A DNA stretch of 59,669 nucleotides from Bacillota bacterium (lineage in GTDB: Bacteria; Bacillota; Clostridia; Ch29). The first letter of the stretch is position 1, and each line of letters opens with the position of its first letter. The notes beneath the pieces are model-generated. The model did not search any database and was not told the origin of the DNA. It was given only the letters and a program-made list of their open reading frames with translations. Location: assembly GCA_028686075.1 (NCBI GenBank), contig JAQUCT010000008.1, positions 1-59,669 on the forward strand. The letters are read 5' to 3'. The translations under genes were made by a program, and so were the position numbers. Positions 9,109-17,838 of the stretch are shown here, one piece after another.

Positions 9109-9360
9109 TTATTCACTGTCCGAACTGAATAAAAGCCTCTCCCCGTCTTTTTCCACCGCAAAAAGCTTATCAATATCCTCACTTATCAGATGCCTAATGT
9201 CTTGGCTGGTTGAAAACCTAGCCCCTATCCCACAATCGGAGCTAAGACGCCGCGGCACCGGAAGAAGCTCAATTCCAATGCCCAGCTTTGTCATGTGATT
9301 TTTATACTTGACCGCCCCCGAATGGGTAAAGAATGTGGCTATATAGTCCATAATGGTCAC
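9109..9360 (-). CDS. DUF3343 protein, putative Se/S carrier
   Basis: 83 residues. The pattern AVKYKNHMTKLGIGIELLPVPR then LSSDCGIGARF matches DUF3343, a small family found beside selenium and sulfur genes and proposed to carry Se or S on its conserved cysteine (in SSDCGI here). It overlaps the upstream tusA-like gene by 4 bp and is coupled to the PurC-like fragment by TAAATG, so all are one transcript. A second DUF3343 protein lies at 58.3 kb. The biochemical role is inferred from context. Confidence 0.8.
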   Translation of the reverse strand: MTIMDYIATFFTHSGAVKYKNHMTKLGIGIELLPVPRRLSSDCGIGARFSTSQDIRHLISEDIDKLFAVEKDGERLLFSSDSE

Positions 9361-9569
9361 CTGCTTATTTTTAACACAAAATCCTGGCCATCCTTAGTTA
9401 TTTCCACCTTGTAACCCAGGTTTACTGCAAATCTTTTTACATTCTCCATGGCCGTTGTATTGTCCACGAAAACCTGCACCCTTTCCGGGGACTGGTCTAT
9501 TGCCCTCTTTGTCAACAATACCGGTTCGGGGCAAGCCCTACCCCTTGCATCCACATTTTTAAGCGTCAA
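9357..9569 (-). CDS. TusA/YedF-like sulfurtransferase domain protein
   Basis: 70 residues forming a single TusA-like domain with the RGRACPEPVLLTKRAI motif; the CPEP cysteine carries persulfide or perselenide in this family. YedF selenium proteins normally have a second, DsrE-like domain of about 120 residues. Here it is absent, and the neighbouring DUF3343 protein may take its place. The TTG start overlaps the end of the yedE-like gene by 11 bp, with AAGGGGATG upstream. Probably passes selenium from the YedE transporter or the desulfurase towards SelD; this is inferred from gene order. Confidence 0.85.
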   Translation of the reverse strand: MTLKNVDARGRACPEPVLLTKRAIDQSPERVQVFVDNTTAMENVKRFAVNLGYKVEITKDGQDFVLKISR

Positions 9570-10644
9570 TGCTCACATCCCCTTTCATTTTAACATCCGC
9601 CGCCTTGTCGGTATTCATAAAGCCTATTATAAGAACCACGGCAAGACCAATAACAACCGCAACCCGTCCGTTGGCTGAAGGGCCGCTTCCCGATGCTGCC
9701 AGCCCGAAATTGTGCGAAATAGCAGCTCCTACAAGCATACCCATAAAGGTGACAACCGAATCAATATTTCCTTCCGCCCCAAGAATTATCTGCCTCATGG
9801 GACATCCTCCCAGCAGTACAGAGCCCAGCCCTGCCAGAGCCATCCCAAGGAAATTCCACAGCCCGTCCGCATGAGCAACCGGCTGGCCTTCAAAGCCCAG
9901 ATTAAAGGTGCTCGTAACGAGACTGCCTACAAAAGCCACAACAAGAATGGCTGCAAACCCTGTCAAAAGGTGCGTATCCCTAAACATTATCAAATCCCTG
10001 ATGCCACCAACCATGCAGAGCCTAGTCCTCTGGGCGGCTATACCGATGATAAGCCCCGCCGCCAAAGAAATAATTACCGGCGCATAGGCAGACCCCGGCC
10101 CTTCAGTGCTGAACAGTATAAAGGCAGGCCTTACAAGCAACAGTAACAGCAGCATTAACTGAACCGCCGGGAACAGGTAACCTTCGGCCCTCTGCAGAGA
10201 ATAGGTCCTTTTCAGCGTGAACCCTCTGTTTAGGAACAGTACGCCTAAAAATATTCCCGACGCGAATCCTGCCAGACCCAGTAATGCGTTAAGGTCCCCT
10301 CCTGCGAGCCTAAGCACCATTCTTAAGGGGCATCCCAAAAACATAAGAGCCCCAATAACCACAAAGACCCCCAGCATAAAACGGGTAAAGGGAGACGACC
10401 CGCCCCGGGCATTAAAGTCTCCGCTTTTTAGTGCAATAATAAAAGCCCCGAGAGCCATACCTATTATTTCCGGCCTAATATACTGGACAACTCCCGCCCT
10501 GTGCAGCCCGAGGCCCCCTGCCGTATCCCTTATGAAGCACACAATACAAAGCCCCATGTTGACGGGGTTTCCAAATTTCACAAGCACCACTGCCAGTATC
10601 CCCACAATGGCACCGGTAAGTATAATTCCTTTCTTGCCGCTCAC
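9559..10644 (-). CDS. yedE: YedE-family putative selenium transporter
   Basis: 361-residue integral membrane protein with about ten hydrophobic segments and duplicated YeeE/YedE (DUF395) signatures: LMFLGCPLRMVLRLAGGDLN in the first half and VLLGGCPMRQIILGAEGNID in the second. The conserved GCPxR cysteines are thought to handle sulfur or selenium species. It is the first gene of the minus-strand cluster leading to selD. The GTG start (GTGAGCGGC) sits behind TAGGAGGGAACCAAT. A thiosulfate-type substrate cannot be excluded, but the neighbours favour selenium. Confidence 0.88.
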   Translation of the reverse strand: MSGKKGIILTGAIVGILAVVLVKFGNPVNMGLCIVCFIRDTAGGLGLHRAGVVQYIRPEIIGMALGAFIIALKSGDFNARGGSSPFTRFMLGVFVVIGALMFLGCPLRMVLRLAGGDLNALLGLAGFASGIFLGVLFLNRGFTLKRTYSLQRAEGYLFPAVQLMLLLLLLVRPAFILFSTEGPGSAYAPVIISLAAGLIIGIAAQRTRLCMVGGIRDLIMFRDTHLLTGFAAILVVAFVGSLVTSTFNLGFEGQPVAHADGLWNFLGMALAGLGSVLLGGCPMRQIILGAEGNIDSVVTFMGMLVGAAISHNFGLAASGSGPSANGRVAVVIGLAVVLIIGFMNTDKAADVKMKGDVSIDA

Positions 10645-10711
10645 ATTGGTTCCCTCCTAACTAATTATTAGCTCAATCTGCGATAACCTTTCACAGTCCA
10701 TCCAAACCTCC

Positions 10712-10862
10712 ACGCATTTAAAACTGGTGTCATCCTGAGCGAAGCGAAGGATCTTATGTCCGTCTCCTAGTAAGATTCTTCGGGCTTCGCCCTCTTAAGC
10801 GACAGAGTCGGATTCTTCGGGCTTCGCTTCTTCGAAATGACAGGTAAAGGAATGTACAAACT
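10712..10862. repeat. Dispersed MITE-like repeat, copy 2
   Basis: Related to 1589-1773: TCATCCTGAGCGAAGCGAAGGATC at one end, then GATTCTTCGGGCTTCG blocks, then AAATGACAGGTAAAGGAATGTA. The outer TATATATAA ends are lost, so this is an older copy. It lies between the divergent yedE and desulfurase-like genes. Confidence 0.7.
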
Positions 10863-11010
10863 ACGAACTACCAACTCTCCCCTGTTATTATATTAACGGT
10901 GTCCTGCTATGTACAATCGGATTTTCCTATACCGATCCCGTCACGATAGGAATAATCTATTATTTACCAGAGAAAAGTTGGTGTACAATTAGATACGGAG
11001 GTGGGTTTAA
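10863..11010 (+). promoter_or_regulatory. Promoter region of the desulfurase-like gene
   Basis: Contains a good -10 box (TACAAT, about 10984-10989) with a weak -35, an interrupted palindrome CCTAT-15 bp-ATAGG at 10926-10950 that could be a LysR operator, and GGAGGTG before the TTG at 11011. The rest of 10645-11010 is the repeat copy and the yedE leader. Confidence 0.4.
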
Positions 11011-12180
11011 TTGAAAAGAATATATCTGGACAACGGCGCAACCTCCTACCCAAAGGCACCGGGGGTAGGGGATGCGGTAAAACGATTTATTGACGATATA
11101 GGCAGCAACGTCAACCGCAGCGGGTATACCGGTTCGCTAGCCGCGGAGGAGGTTGTGTTCGAGACAAGGGAAATGCTGGGCCGACTATTTAACTTCGACC
11201 ATAGCAAGAACATAGTATTCACCATGAATATTACTTATGGGCTCAATTTCCTGCTGAAGGGCCTTTTAAAGCCGGGCCACCACTGCATAGTATCCTCGAT
11301 GGAGCATAACGCGGTAATGCGCCCCCTTATGCAGCTTAAGGAAAAGGGCGTGGAGTTTTCAAGGATTATGTGCGATGCAACGGGTATGCTTGACCCCACC
11401 GGCATTTACAACCACATTAAACCAAACACAAAGGCCGTTATTATTACCCATGCCTCCAATGTATGCGGCACAATACTGCCGGTAGCGGAGATTGGGAAGT
11501 TCTGCGAAGAAAAGGGACTTTTATTCATAATAGATACCGCCCAGACGGCGGGAATTTTGGACATTGATTTCAAAGAAATAAAGGCCGACGCAATAGCCTT
11601 TACCGGGCACAAGAGTCTTTTGGGCCCCCAGGGCATCGGAGGGTTTTTGATAACCGAGAAAATTGCCCGATCGATGGACACCCTTATAAGCGGCGGTACC
11701 GGGAGCCTGTCGGAATACGAGGAGCAGCCTCCCTACATGCCGGATAAGTTCGAAGCGGGCACGCTAAATCTGCCGGGAATTTATGGCCTGCATGCCGCCC
11801 TTGGGTATATAGAGGAGATTGGAACGATTTCTATTAGGGAAAAGGAACTGCAGTTGACAGAAAAGCTGCTTGAGGGACTTTGCAGCATCAAGGGTGTGCG
11901 TATTGCCGGTCTAAAGGATATAAAAGGCCGAACGGCGGTGGTATCGGTGGACTTTAAGGATTTGGACAACGCCGACGTTGCCTACCGCCTTGATAAGTAT
12001 TATGGGATTAAAACCCGGTGCGGCCTCCACTGCGCCCCGTCCGCCCACAGGACCCTTAATACTTTTCCCCAGGGCACTGTAAGATTTTCCCCGGGCCATT
12101 TTAATACAAAGAAGGATATTGAAACAACCCTATCTTCGGTTAACCAAATACTTAAAGACCTTGGCAGTACTTCACGGTAA
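11011..12180 (+). CDS. Cysteine desulfurase-like aminotransferase, class V
   Basis: 389-residue PLP enzyme of the cysteine desulfurase family that accompanies selenium genes. It begins IYLDNGATSYPKAP, has SSMEHNAV, TAQTAG near residue 175 and the PLP lysine in FTGHKSLLGPQGIGG. The catalytic cysteine lies in a TRCGLHCAP loop close to the C-terminus, typical of this subgroup rather than NifS/SufS. Likely releases Se or S from selenocysteine or cysteine for SelD. It starts at TTG with GGAGGTG 7 bp upstream. Its 3' end overlaps the convergent lysR gene by 29 bp. The window also has a canonical NifS at 54.3 kb. Confidence 0.85.
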   Translation: MKRIYLDNGATSYPKAPGVGDAVKRFIDDIGSNVNRSGYTGSLAAEEVVFETREMLGRLFNFDHSKNIVFTMNITYGLNFLLKGLLKPGHHCIVSSMEHNAVMRPLMQLKEKGVEFSRIMCDATGMLDPTGIYNHIKPNTKAVIITHASNVCGTILPVAEIGKFCEEKGLLFIIDTAQTAGILDIDFKEIKADAIAFTGHKSLLGPQGIGGFLITEKIARSMDTLISGGTGSLSEYEEQPPYMPDKFEAGTLNLPGIYGLHAALGYIEEIGTISIREKELQLTEKLLEGLCSIKGVRIAGLKDIKGRTAVVSVDFKDLDNADVAYRLDKYYGIKTRCGLHCAPSAHRTLNTFPQGTVRFSPGHFNTKKDIETTLSSVNQILKDLGSTSR

Positions 12181-13057
12181 AGTCCCGGAAAGCCCTGGCC
12201 ACAGGGCTTAGTACCCTGTTTTTGTGGCCTATGAAATAAAAGCTTCGCCTAAGGTCAAGGTCGGATATGTAATAGCCCTTTAACAAACCCAGACGTATTT
12301 CTTCCTCCACCGACCTTTCAGATACAACCGCAACACCCAGGCCTTCCCTCACGCACTGCTTGATTGTGTCGGGATTTTCAATGCTTGCCACAACGAATAT
12401 GTTCTTTATGTCCATACCCCTTTGCTTAAGGCCGTTTATAAAAAGAGCCCTGGTGCCCGAGCCCTCTTCTCTTAGTATGAATCTTTCATTACTGACCTGG
12501 CCCCAGGTAACGGTATCGCCTTTAAGGTTTTGGAACTTCCCCTTGCCGGAGGTTATGAGTATAAGACGGTCTTCGCAAATCTTTAACATCTCAAGCTCGG
12601 GGTAAGAGGCAGCACTTCCCACAAATCCAAAGTCCATGCTACCCGAGATTATTGCGTCTACTACACCCCTGCTGTCAAACTGCTTTATTACATAGGTTAT
12701 GCCGGGGTATTCGCGGCCAAAGGTGCTCAATAGGCCGGGAAGCAAATATCCTTGGGGTACCGTGCTGGATGCAATGGCAAGCTCCCCCTCCAGTTTGCCC
12801 TCGTATTGGGCCAGCGAAAAAAGGGCCTGCTCCCTCATATTCAGAATATTGACCGCATGGCTGTATAAAATCCGTCCCGCCTCGGTTAGAGTGACCGACT
12901 TGCCGCACCTATTTAGCAGAACGGTCCCCAGTTCGTTTTCAATGGATTGGATGTGCCCGGTCAGGGTAGGCTGGGTAAGGTAAAGCTCTTCCGCCGCCCT
13001 GGTAAAACTGCCGTGCTTTGCTATTGCCACAAAGGACTCAAGCTGTCTTAAGTCCAT
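12152..13057 (-). CDS. LysR-family regulator of the selenium cluster
   Basis: 301 residues: winged helix (FTRAAEELYLTQPTLTGHIQSIE, about 18-40), then a LysR substrate-binding domain of two lobes including ITYVIKQFDSRGVVDAIISG and GLGVAVVSERSVEEE. A LysR protein of this type is repeatedly found with yedE/selD/desulfurase genes and is annotated as selenium-metabolism-associated; I infer that role from position. It is convergent with the desulfurase gene, overlapping by 29 bp. The effector is unknown. Confidence 0.85.
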   Translation of the reverse strand: MDLRQLESFVAIAKHGSFTRAAEELYLTQPTLTGHIQSIENELGTVLLNRCGKSVTLTEAGRILYSHAVNILNMREQALFSLAQYEGKLEGELAIASSTVPQGYLLPGLLSTFGREYPGITYVIKQFDSRGVVDAIISGSMDFGFVGSAASYPELEMLKICEDRLILITSGKGKFQNLKGDTVTWGQVSNERFILREEGSGTRALFINGLKQRGMDIKNIFVVASIENPDTIKQCVREGLGVAVVSERSVEEEIRLGLLKGYYISDLDLRRSFYFIGHKNRVLSPVARAFRDFTVKYCQGL

Positions 13058-13279
13058 AACTCCACCTCCTATGGGATGATGCGTAATACTTCCACTATTA
13101 TTATTTCTGTCTAATTCTTAATAATCCTTCTGTTCCGCCCTGTCATTCACCCAGGTGACAGCCTGGTCTCCTCATGCACCCTGCTTGCATGCTCCTTAAC
13201 TTGGTACATAAAGTTATGGATATAAATTAAAATGAACTCGCGGTTTAAAACCTCAAGACCATTTTACCAACAAAGAATA

Positions 13280-13305
13280 GAACAACTGCCGTTAAACAGT
13301 TGCTC
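13280..13305 (-). terminator. Terminator of sigK
   Basis: Stem GAGCAACTG/CAGTTGTTC with loop TTTAACGG, starting at the sigK stop codon and followed by a T-rich stretch on the minus strand. A close copy is found with the sigK remnant at 1518-1542. Confidence 0.7.
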
Positions 13306-14030
13306 TATAAAAATTCCCTACTAAGTTTCTTTATTGCCCTCTTTTCTATCCTCGAAACATAGGAGCGTGATATCCCGAGCATCTGGGCTATCTCGCGCTG
13401 GGTTTTTATAGTGCCGTTGGACAGCCCGTAACGCAGTTCCAGCACTATCCTTTCGCGCTTTTTCAAAACCTTATCCATTATTTTATACAGTTTGCCGGTC
13501 TGCAGCTTCTTTTCAACTTCCTCAAGCACCGTATCGCAGTCGGTACCTAAGATATCCAGCAACGAGATTTCATTGCCCTCCTTGTCTATTCCTATCGGGT
13601 CCTGGAGGGAGAGTTGGTTTTGTATCTTTTTATTGGACCGTATGGTCATCAGTATTTCGTTTTCTATACAACGGGCGGCGTAGGTTGCAAGCCTGGTACC
13701 CTTGCTGTTATCAAAGGTGGTGATGGCCTTTATAAGACCGATGGTACCTATTGATATAAGGTCGTCCGCATCCCTTCCGATATTGCTGTACTTTTTTACT
13801 ATGTGTGCCACCAGCCTTAGGTTTCTCTCAATCAGTATATTTTTTGCCCTTTCGTCGCCCTGTTCATAGAGTGCCAAATACAGCTTTTCTTCTTCTTCAG
13901 TCAGGGGCTGGGGAAAGGAGGAGTTGCCTGTAACAAAAGAGAACAGCAGCAGCGTATCCTTCAGCATTCCTACGGTAATTGCCGCAATCGCCGCAAGCAT
14001 AAATATGCTCACCTCCGAAAATAGGGTCAC
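13305..14030 (-). CDS. sigK: Sporulation sigma factor SigK (pro-form)
   Basis: 241 residues. The hydrophobic N-terminal stretch (about 1-35: SIFMLAAIAAITVGML) is the pro-sequence that holds pro-sigma-K at the membrane until SpoIVFB cleaves it. Region 2 (NLRLVAHIVKKY, DADDLISIGTIGLIKAITTFD) and region 4 (LSNGTIKTQREIAQMLGISR) follow. It directs late mother-cell genes for coat and cortex maturation, which marks the organism as a spore former. The gene is uninterrupted, unlike those split by a skin element. A decayed second copy lies at 1.5 kb. Confidence 0.95.
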   Translation of the reverse strand: MTLFSEVSIFMLAAIAAITVGMLKDTLLLFSFVTGNSSFPQPLTEEEEKLYLALYEQGDERAKNILIERNLRLVAHIVKKYSNIGRDADDLISIGTIGLIKAITTFDNSKGTRLATYAARCIENEILMTIRSNKKIQNQLSLQDPIGIDKEGNEISLLDILGTDCDTVLEEVEKKLQTGKLYKIMDKVLKKRERIVLELRYGLSNGTIKTQREIAQMLGISRSYVSRIEKRAIKKLSREFL

Positions 14031-14087
14031 TCTAAATTATATGAACCTAATCTTCGGGATGTGCATGTACCGCTGTATATTCCGCTT

Positions 14088-14127
14088 TAAAAACTAAACC
14101 TTTCTATTGGGACAATCAATAGAAAGG
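14088..14127 (-). terminator. Terminator behind the PBP gene
   Basis: Stem CCTTTCTATTG/CAATAGAAAGG followed on the minus strand by GTTTAGTTTTT. It ends the unit that runs from yrrM through the penicillin-binding protein. Confidence 0.8.
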
Positions 14128-14138
14128 AACGAAGACTC

Positions 14139-15809
14139 CTATCTCTCACCCAACTCCATTATTCTCTGGGCAATCCCTTTAAAGACCGGGGCGGCGACAC
14201 TGCCACCGCTTCTCCCGTTCTCAACCAGAACCGTTATTACGTATCTGGGGTAGAGCCTGGGAACATAGCCGGTAAACCAGGCATGAAGCACTTCCCTGCC
14301 GTTTATTCTCTGACCTGTCTGGGCGGAACTGGTCTTACCGGCAGTACCGCCATAATCCGGGAGAGCCGCCAGGGTGCCGGTACCCTGGTCCACAGCCTGC
14401 TCCATCATCTTCCTTATCTCCATGGCAACAAAGGGAGAGAGTACCTGCTCGGGGTTTTCGGGCCAATCTGTAAAAACCCTACCGCCCGATTTACCCACCA
14501 CGTCCTTTAACACCCTTGGTTGTTTAAGGGTTCCGTTGTTTGCAATAATGCTGGTCATCACGGCCACCTGTAGCGGTGTAACCATTATATCCCCCTGGCC
14601 TATCGAAATATTGCACACATCAGATTTGTGCAGTTTCCTGTCAGAAGGTATCAGTCCCGGCTGTTCCTCAAGGGGATTAAGTCCTACTATTTCGCCCAGC
14701 CCGAACCTCTCTGCCATTTCCATTATTCTTTCCCCGCCAACTCTCTGGCCCATTTCTATAAAAAAGGTATTGCAGGACTTTGCGTAGGCACCAAACATAT
14801 CCACGTCACCATGGCCGCCGGTATCATAGCTTGAGCATTTTACAAGAAGATCTCCCACCTCTATGTATCCGGGGCAGTTTACCGTCTCAAAGGGGTTTAT
14901 CCGGCTGTCCTCCAATGCCGCTGCGGCAACCACCGTTTTAAAGATGGAACCAAGGTTATACTGACAGAAGGCCTTGTTGAGCAGCTCTCCCCTTTGTCCG
15001 TCCAGGTATTCTTCCACATTGTTCTGATGGTAATTGGGCCGGCTGGCCATGGCTGCCACTTCACCGCTTTCTGAGTTCAGCACCACAACCGCTCCCTCTA
15101 TTCCAAACTCGTCCATTATCTCCTCAATAGCCCTCTGTATATGGTAATCTATGGTAAGCTGCAAGTGGCAGCTCTCGCCTCCGCGACCGCCGTTTATAAG
15201 TTTGTACCCAAGACCCGGAATAAGCCTTTTGCTGCCATCCACCATTGCAGCCACTGTCATTTTCCCGTTCCCGGAAAGGTATTCCTCATACAACCTCTCC
15301 AGGCCCGAACGGCCCACATTGTCACTCTTGTCTATATAACCAATAAGGTGCCTTGCTATACTTTTGCTGTCGTACCTTTCAAGGTCGCCCACCACCATTA
15401 TGCCTCTTGCCCAAATCCCAGCCAGCCTTTCATCGGTTCCTTGCAGAGGAAGTTTATAGGGTGTGGCGGCTTCTTCCAGGTCCCTCAGCGCGTCCCTCTG
15501 CTGCATACCGGTAAGCTCTGCAATAACTGTCGCCGCTTCCGTCTTATCCTCAATCAGGTCCGGGAACACAACAAGGCTTTCCACCCTTTCTCTTCCCGTT
15601 AGGGGTATCATATTGACATCATAAAACTGCCCCCTTGAAAAATCCAGGGGCAGGTTTAGCATACGCTGGTTTGCGGCCCTTTGGGAATAGCCCTCGCTTC
15701 GCACCACCTGTATCTGAAACAGGCGTCCTATGAGTGCCAGCAGCAGCAATAGTATTACACAGCCTGTAAACAGCGTCCTTGAACAGGTACGTCCTCTTTC
15801 TTCGGTCAT
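14139..15809 (-). CDS. Class B penicillin-binding protein
   Basis: 556-residue peptidoglycan transpeptidase. One transmembrane helix (about 13-35) anchors it outside the membrane; a dimerisation/pedestal region (about 40-210) precedes the transpeptidase domain. Active-site motifs are S288-IFK, S345-CN and K492-TS. The third is KTS instead of the usual KTG, a variation in the strand that contacts beta-lactams. No PASTA domains. Its place behind the tRNA-modification genes and next to sigK suggests a PbpI/PBP2-like housekeeping or sporulation role. The pathway step is inferred. Confidence 0.88.
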   Translation of the reverse strand: MTEERGRTCSRTLFTGCVILLLLLALIGRLFQIQVVRSEGYSQRAANQRMLNLPLDFSRGQFYDVNMIPLTGRERVESLVVFPDLIEDKTEAATVIAELTGMQQRDALRDLEEAATPYKLPLQGTDERLAGIWARGIMVVGDLERYDSKSIARHLIGYIDKSDNVGRSGLERLYEEYLSGNGKMTVAAMVDGSKRLIPGLGYKLINGGRGGESCHLQLTIDYHIQRAIEEIMDEFGIEGAVVVLNSESGEVAAMASRPNYHQNNVEEYLDGQRGELLNKAFCQYNLGSIFKTVVAAAALEDSRINPFETVNCPGYIEVGDLLVKCSSYDTGGHGDVDMFGAYAKSCNTFFIEMGQRVGGERIMEMAERFGLGEIVGLNPLEEQPGLIPSDRKLHKSDVCNISIGQGDIMVTPLQVAVMTSIIANNGTLKQPRVLKDVVGKSGGRVFTDWPENPEQVLSPFVAMEIRKMMEQAVDQGTGTLAALPDYGGTAGKTSSAQTGQRINGREVLHAWFTGYVPRLYPRYVITVLVENGRSGGSVAAPVFKGIAQRIMELGER

Positions 15810-15872
15810 TTTAACACCTTCCGGCAGCAGTATTACTTTTGTATTATTGCCTGTACCGGAAAGATTATACCG

Positions 15873-17105
15873 CTATTCCTCCGAGGGTTTTCTTAGTATA
15901 TCGTTTGGTTTCACCGGGTGTTTTACAGGCATTGTCACCACCTGCTGCGGATGGGGAGCCGATTCTATGCGGTTTCCCTCATTGTCCCTCATCCATTCTA
16001 TTGTTTGGACGAAAAAATCCCTGCCCGGTCCCGTCACCTCCACCCTATCCCCGACAAACATTCGGTTCCTCTGCTGGACGGTGGCAATACCGTTTTTTTC
16101 ATCATAAGCAAGCACAAGGCCTATAAAGTCATAGTCCCGTACGTAGCTGCTTCTTTCATATATTTGTGCATCCTTGTCTGCCTTTCCGAAGTAAAAACCC
16201 GTTGTAAACTCCCTGTGGCTTGCCTTGGATACTTCCCTAATCCATTTGTCCCTGTTTGACCTATAGTATTCCGGGTCCTGGTACCAGGCGTCAATAGCTT
16301 CACGGTATGCCTTAACCACCGTGGCCACATAATAGGCACTTTTCATCCTGCCCTCAATTTTTAGGCTGGAGAGGCCGCTTTCAATCAGCTGGGGTATATA
16401 CTCGATCATGCACAGGTCCTTGGAATTCATAATATAGGTCCCGTTCTGGTCCTCGTATACCGGATAGTACTGCCCCGGCCTTTTTTCTTCCATAAGATAA
16501 TACTTCCACCGGCATGGATGGGCACAGTCCCCCAGGTTGGAATCCCTGCCCGTCATGTAATTGCTCAAAAGACACCTTCCTGAATAGGATATACACATTG
16601 CCCCGTGTACAAAGGCCTCCAGTTCCAGGTCCGGCGGGGTGTCCTTCCGAATTTCACTTATTTCTTCCAGGGAAAGTTCCCTCGCAAGGATTATCCGCCT
16701 AGCCCCTAGCCGGTGCCAGAAACTGGCGCTTATTGAGTTTACCGTATTTGCCTGGGTGCTAATATGTATGTCCATGTCCGGAAGAGTTTTCCTCACCAGC
16801 CGGAAAACCCCCGGATCGGAGACAATCATGCCGTCTATACCGGTTTGGACGGCCTCCTCCAAAAATCCCTCCAACCCCTTTAAGTGATGGTTGTGGGGTA
16901 TTATGTTCACGGTAAGGTAGCCCTTTGCCCTATGTGAATGAATAAAGCCCATACCCTCCTTTATCTCTTCAAGGGTTAGGTTTCCGGCCCCTGCGCGCAG
17001 GCCAAACCTTTCACCGGCAAAATATACTGCGTCCGCCCCATAAATAACCGCCATCCTCAGTTTTTCCAGATTTCCCGCGGGTGCCAGCAGTTCAATCCTT
17101 TTCAT
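15873..17105 (-). CDS. trhP: U32 family protein, tRNA 5-hydroxyuridine synthesis (TrhP-like)
   Basis: 410 residues starting MKRIELLAPAGNLEKLRMAV, with the U32 signature EAFVHGAMCISYSGRC near residue 165 and the cysteines of SGRC and GDCAHPC that bind an Fe-S cluster in the TrhP/RlhA group. TrhP proteins hydroxylate U34 of tRNA from prephenate-derived chemistry. The adjacent gene, overlapping by 14 bp, is the methyltransferase TrmR that finishes mo5U. B. subtilis has two such proteins (YrrN, YrrO); only one is present here. The old label 'collagenase' does not fit this context. Confidence 0.88.
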   Translation of the reverse strand: MKRIELLAPAGNLEKLRMAVIYGADAVYFAGERFGLRAGAGNLTLEEIKEGMGFIHSHRAKGYLTVNIIPHNHHLKGLEGFLEEAVQTGIDGMIVSDPGVFRLVRKTLPDMDIHISTQANTVNSISASFWHRLGARRIILARELSLEEISEIRKDTPPDLELEAFVHGAMCISYSGRCLLSNYMTGRDSNLGDCAHPCRWKYYLMEEKRPGQYYPVYEDQNGTYIMNSKDLCMIEYIPQLIESGLSSLKIEGRMKSAYYVATVVKAYREAIDAWYQDPEYYRSNRDKWIREVSKASHREFTTGFYFGKADKDAQIYERSSYVRDYDFIGLVLAYDEKNGIATVQQRNRMFVGDRVEVTGPGRDFFVQTIEWMRDNEGNRIESAPHPQQVVTMPVKHPVKPNDILRKPSEE

Positions 17106-17763
17106 CCCTTATTCCCTCCTTAACGCTTACCGATACTCCGTCACCAATGGGCACTATTGCCGTTTCCAGCAGCGGATGCTGGGTAATACTTATCAAAAAA
17201 CGTCTCATCCTTTTTACTATTGTAATCTTCCTTCTTTTGACCAGGCTGTCGCTGGCCACCATACCCCGGAAAAGCACATTATCGCATACCAAGGTGCCCC
17301 CCGGCACCAAAAGCTTAAGTATCGAATCCAGCATTTCTCCGTAATGACCCTTTGCACCGTCTACAAAAACCAGGTCAAACCCTTCTGATAGGTCGTTTAT
17401 TACCATCAACGCATCGCCTCGGACCACCTCAATGTTACTGCTAAAGTCTGATTTGTCTATATTGTCCCTGGCCCTTTGCACCATATCGGCGTCTTTCTCT
17501 ATCGTCACAACCCTGCACCCTTTACCGGCGGCCCTTGCCATTACTATCGCGGAATAGCCAATTGCGGTGCCCACTTCCAGTATCCTATGGCTCCTCAGCC
17601 CCTTAATGAGTACCTCCAAAAACCTTGCAACTTCCGGCTGGATTATCGGAATCCTGTTTTCCTTCGCATACCGTTCCATGCTTTTAAATATGCCCTCGGA
17701 GGGGGCTATGTTTGACCTTATATATTCTTGTATGTAATCCCTGGAAATGCCATCCACGTCCAT
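17092..17763 (-). CDS. trmR: tRNA 5-hydroxyuridine methyltransferase (YrrM)
   Basis: 223-residue SAM-dependent O-methyltransferase. SAM motifs are ILEVGTAIGYSAIVMARA (motif I), VTIEKDADMVQRA and DLVFVDGAKGHYGE. TrmR methylates ho5U34 of tRNA to mo5U, and it is coupled to the TrhP gene. The frame is open up to a GTG at 17814, but a terminator hairpin (17781-17803) lies in that extension and GGGAGAGG precedes the ATG at 17763, so I start there. It is related to catechol/caffeoyl-CoA O-methyltransferases; the tRNA role comes from family and context. Confidence 0.88.
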   Translation of the reverse strand: MDVDGISRDYIQEYIRSNIAPSEGIFKSMERYAKENRIPIIQPEVARFLEVLIKGLRSHRILEVGTAIGYSAIVMARAAGKGCRVVTIEKDADMVQRARDNIDKSDFSSNIEVVRGDALMVINDLSEGFDLVFVDGAKGHYGEMLDSILKLLVPGGTLVCDNVLFRGMVASDSLVKRRKITIVKRMRRFLISITQHPLLETAIVPIGDGVSVSVKEGIRDEKD

Positions 17764-17780
17764 TACCCTCTCCCAACAAC

Positions 17781-17803
17781 AAAAGGTGGCATAGCTACCA
17801 CCT
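17781..17803 (-). terminator. Terminator between mltG and trmR
   Basis: GGTGG-tagctatg-CCACC followed by TTTTG on the minus strand. It lies between the mltG stop (17839) and the trmR start (17763), and reads as a weak terminator or attenuator. Confidence 0.6.
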
Positions 17804-17838
17804 ATTGTCCTCACTCCTTAAAACTTTTATCCACGCTT

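Noticed and set aside
17764-17814. Longer TrmR start at GTG 17814
   Set aside because: The extension contains a terminator hairpin and encodes residues unlike the family; the ATG at 17763 has its own RBS.
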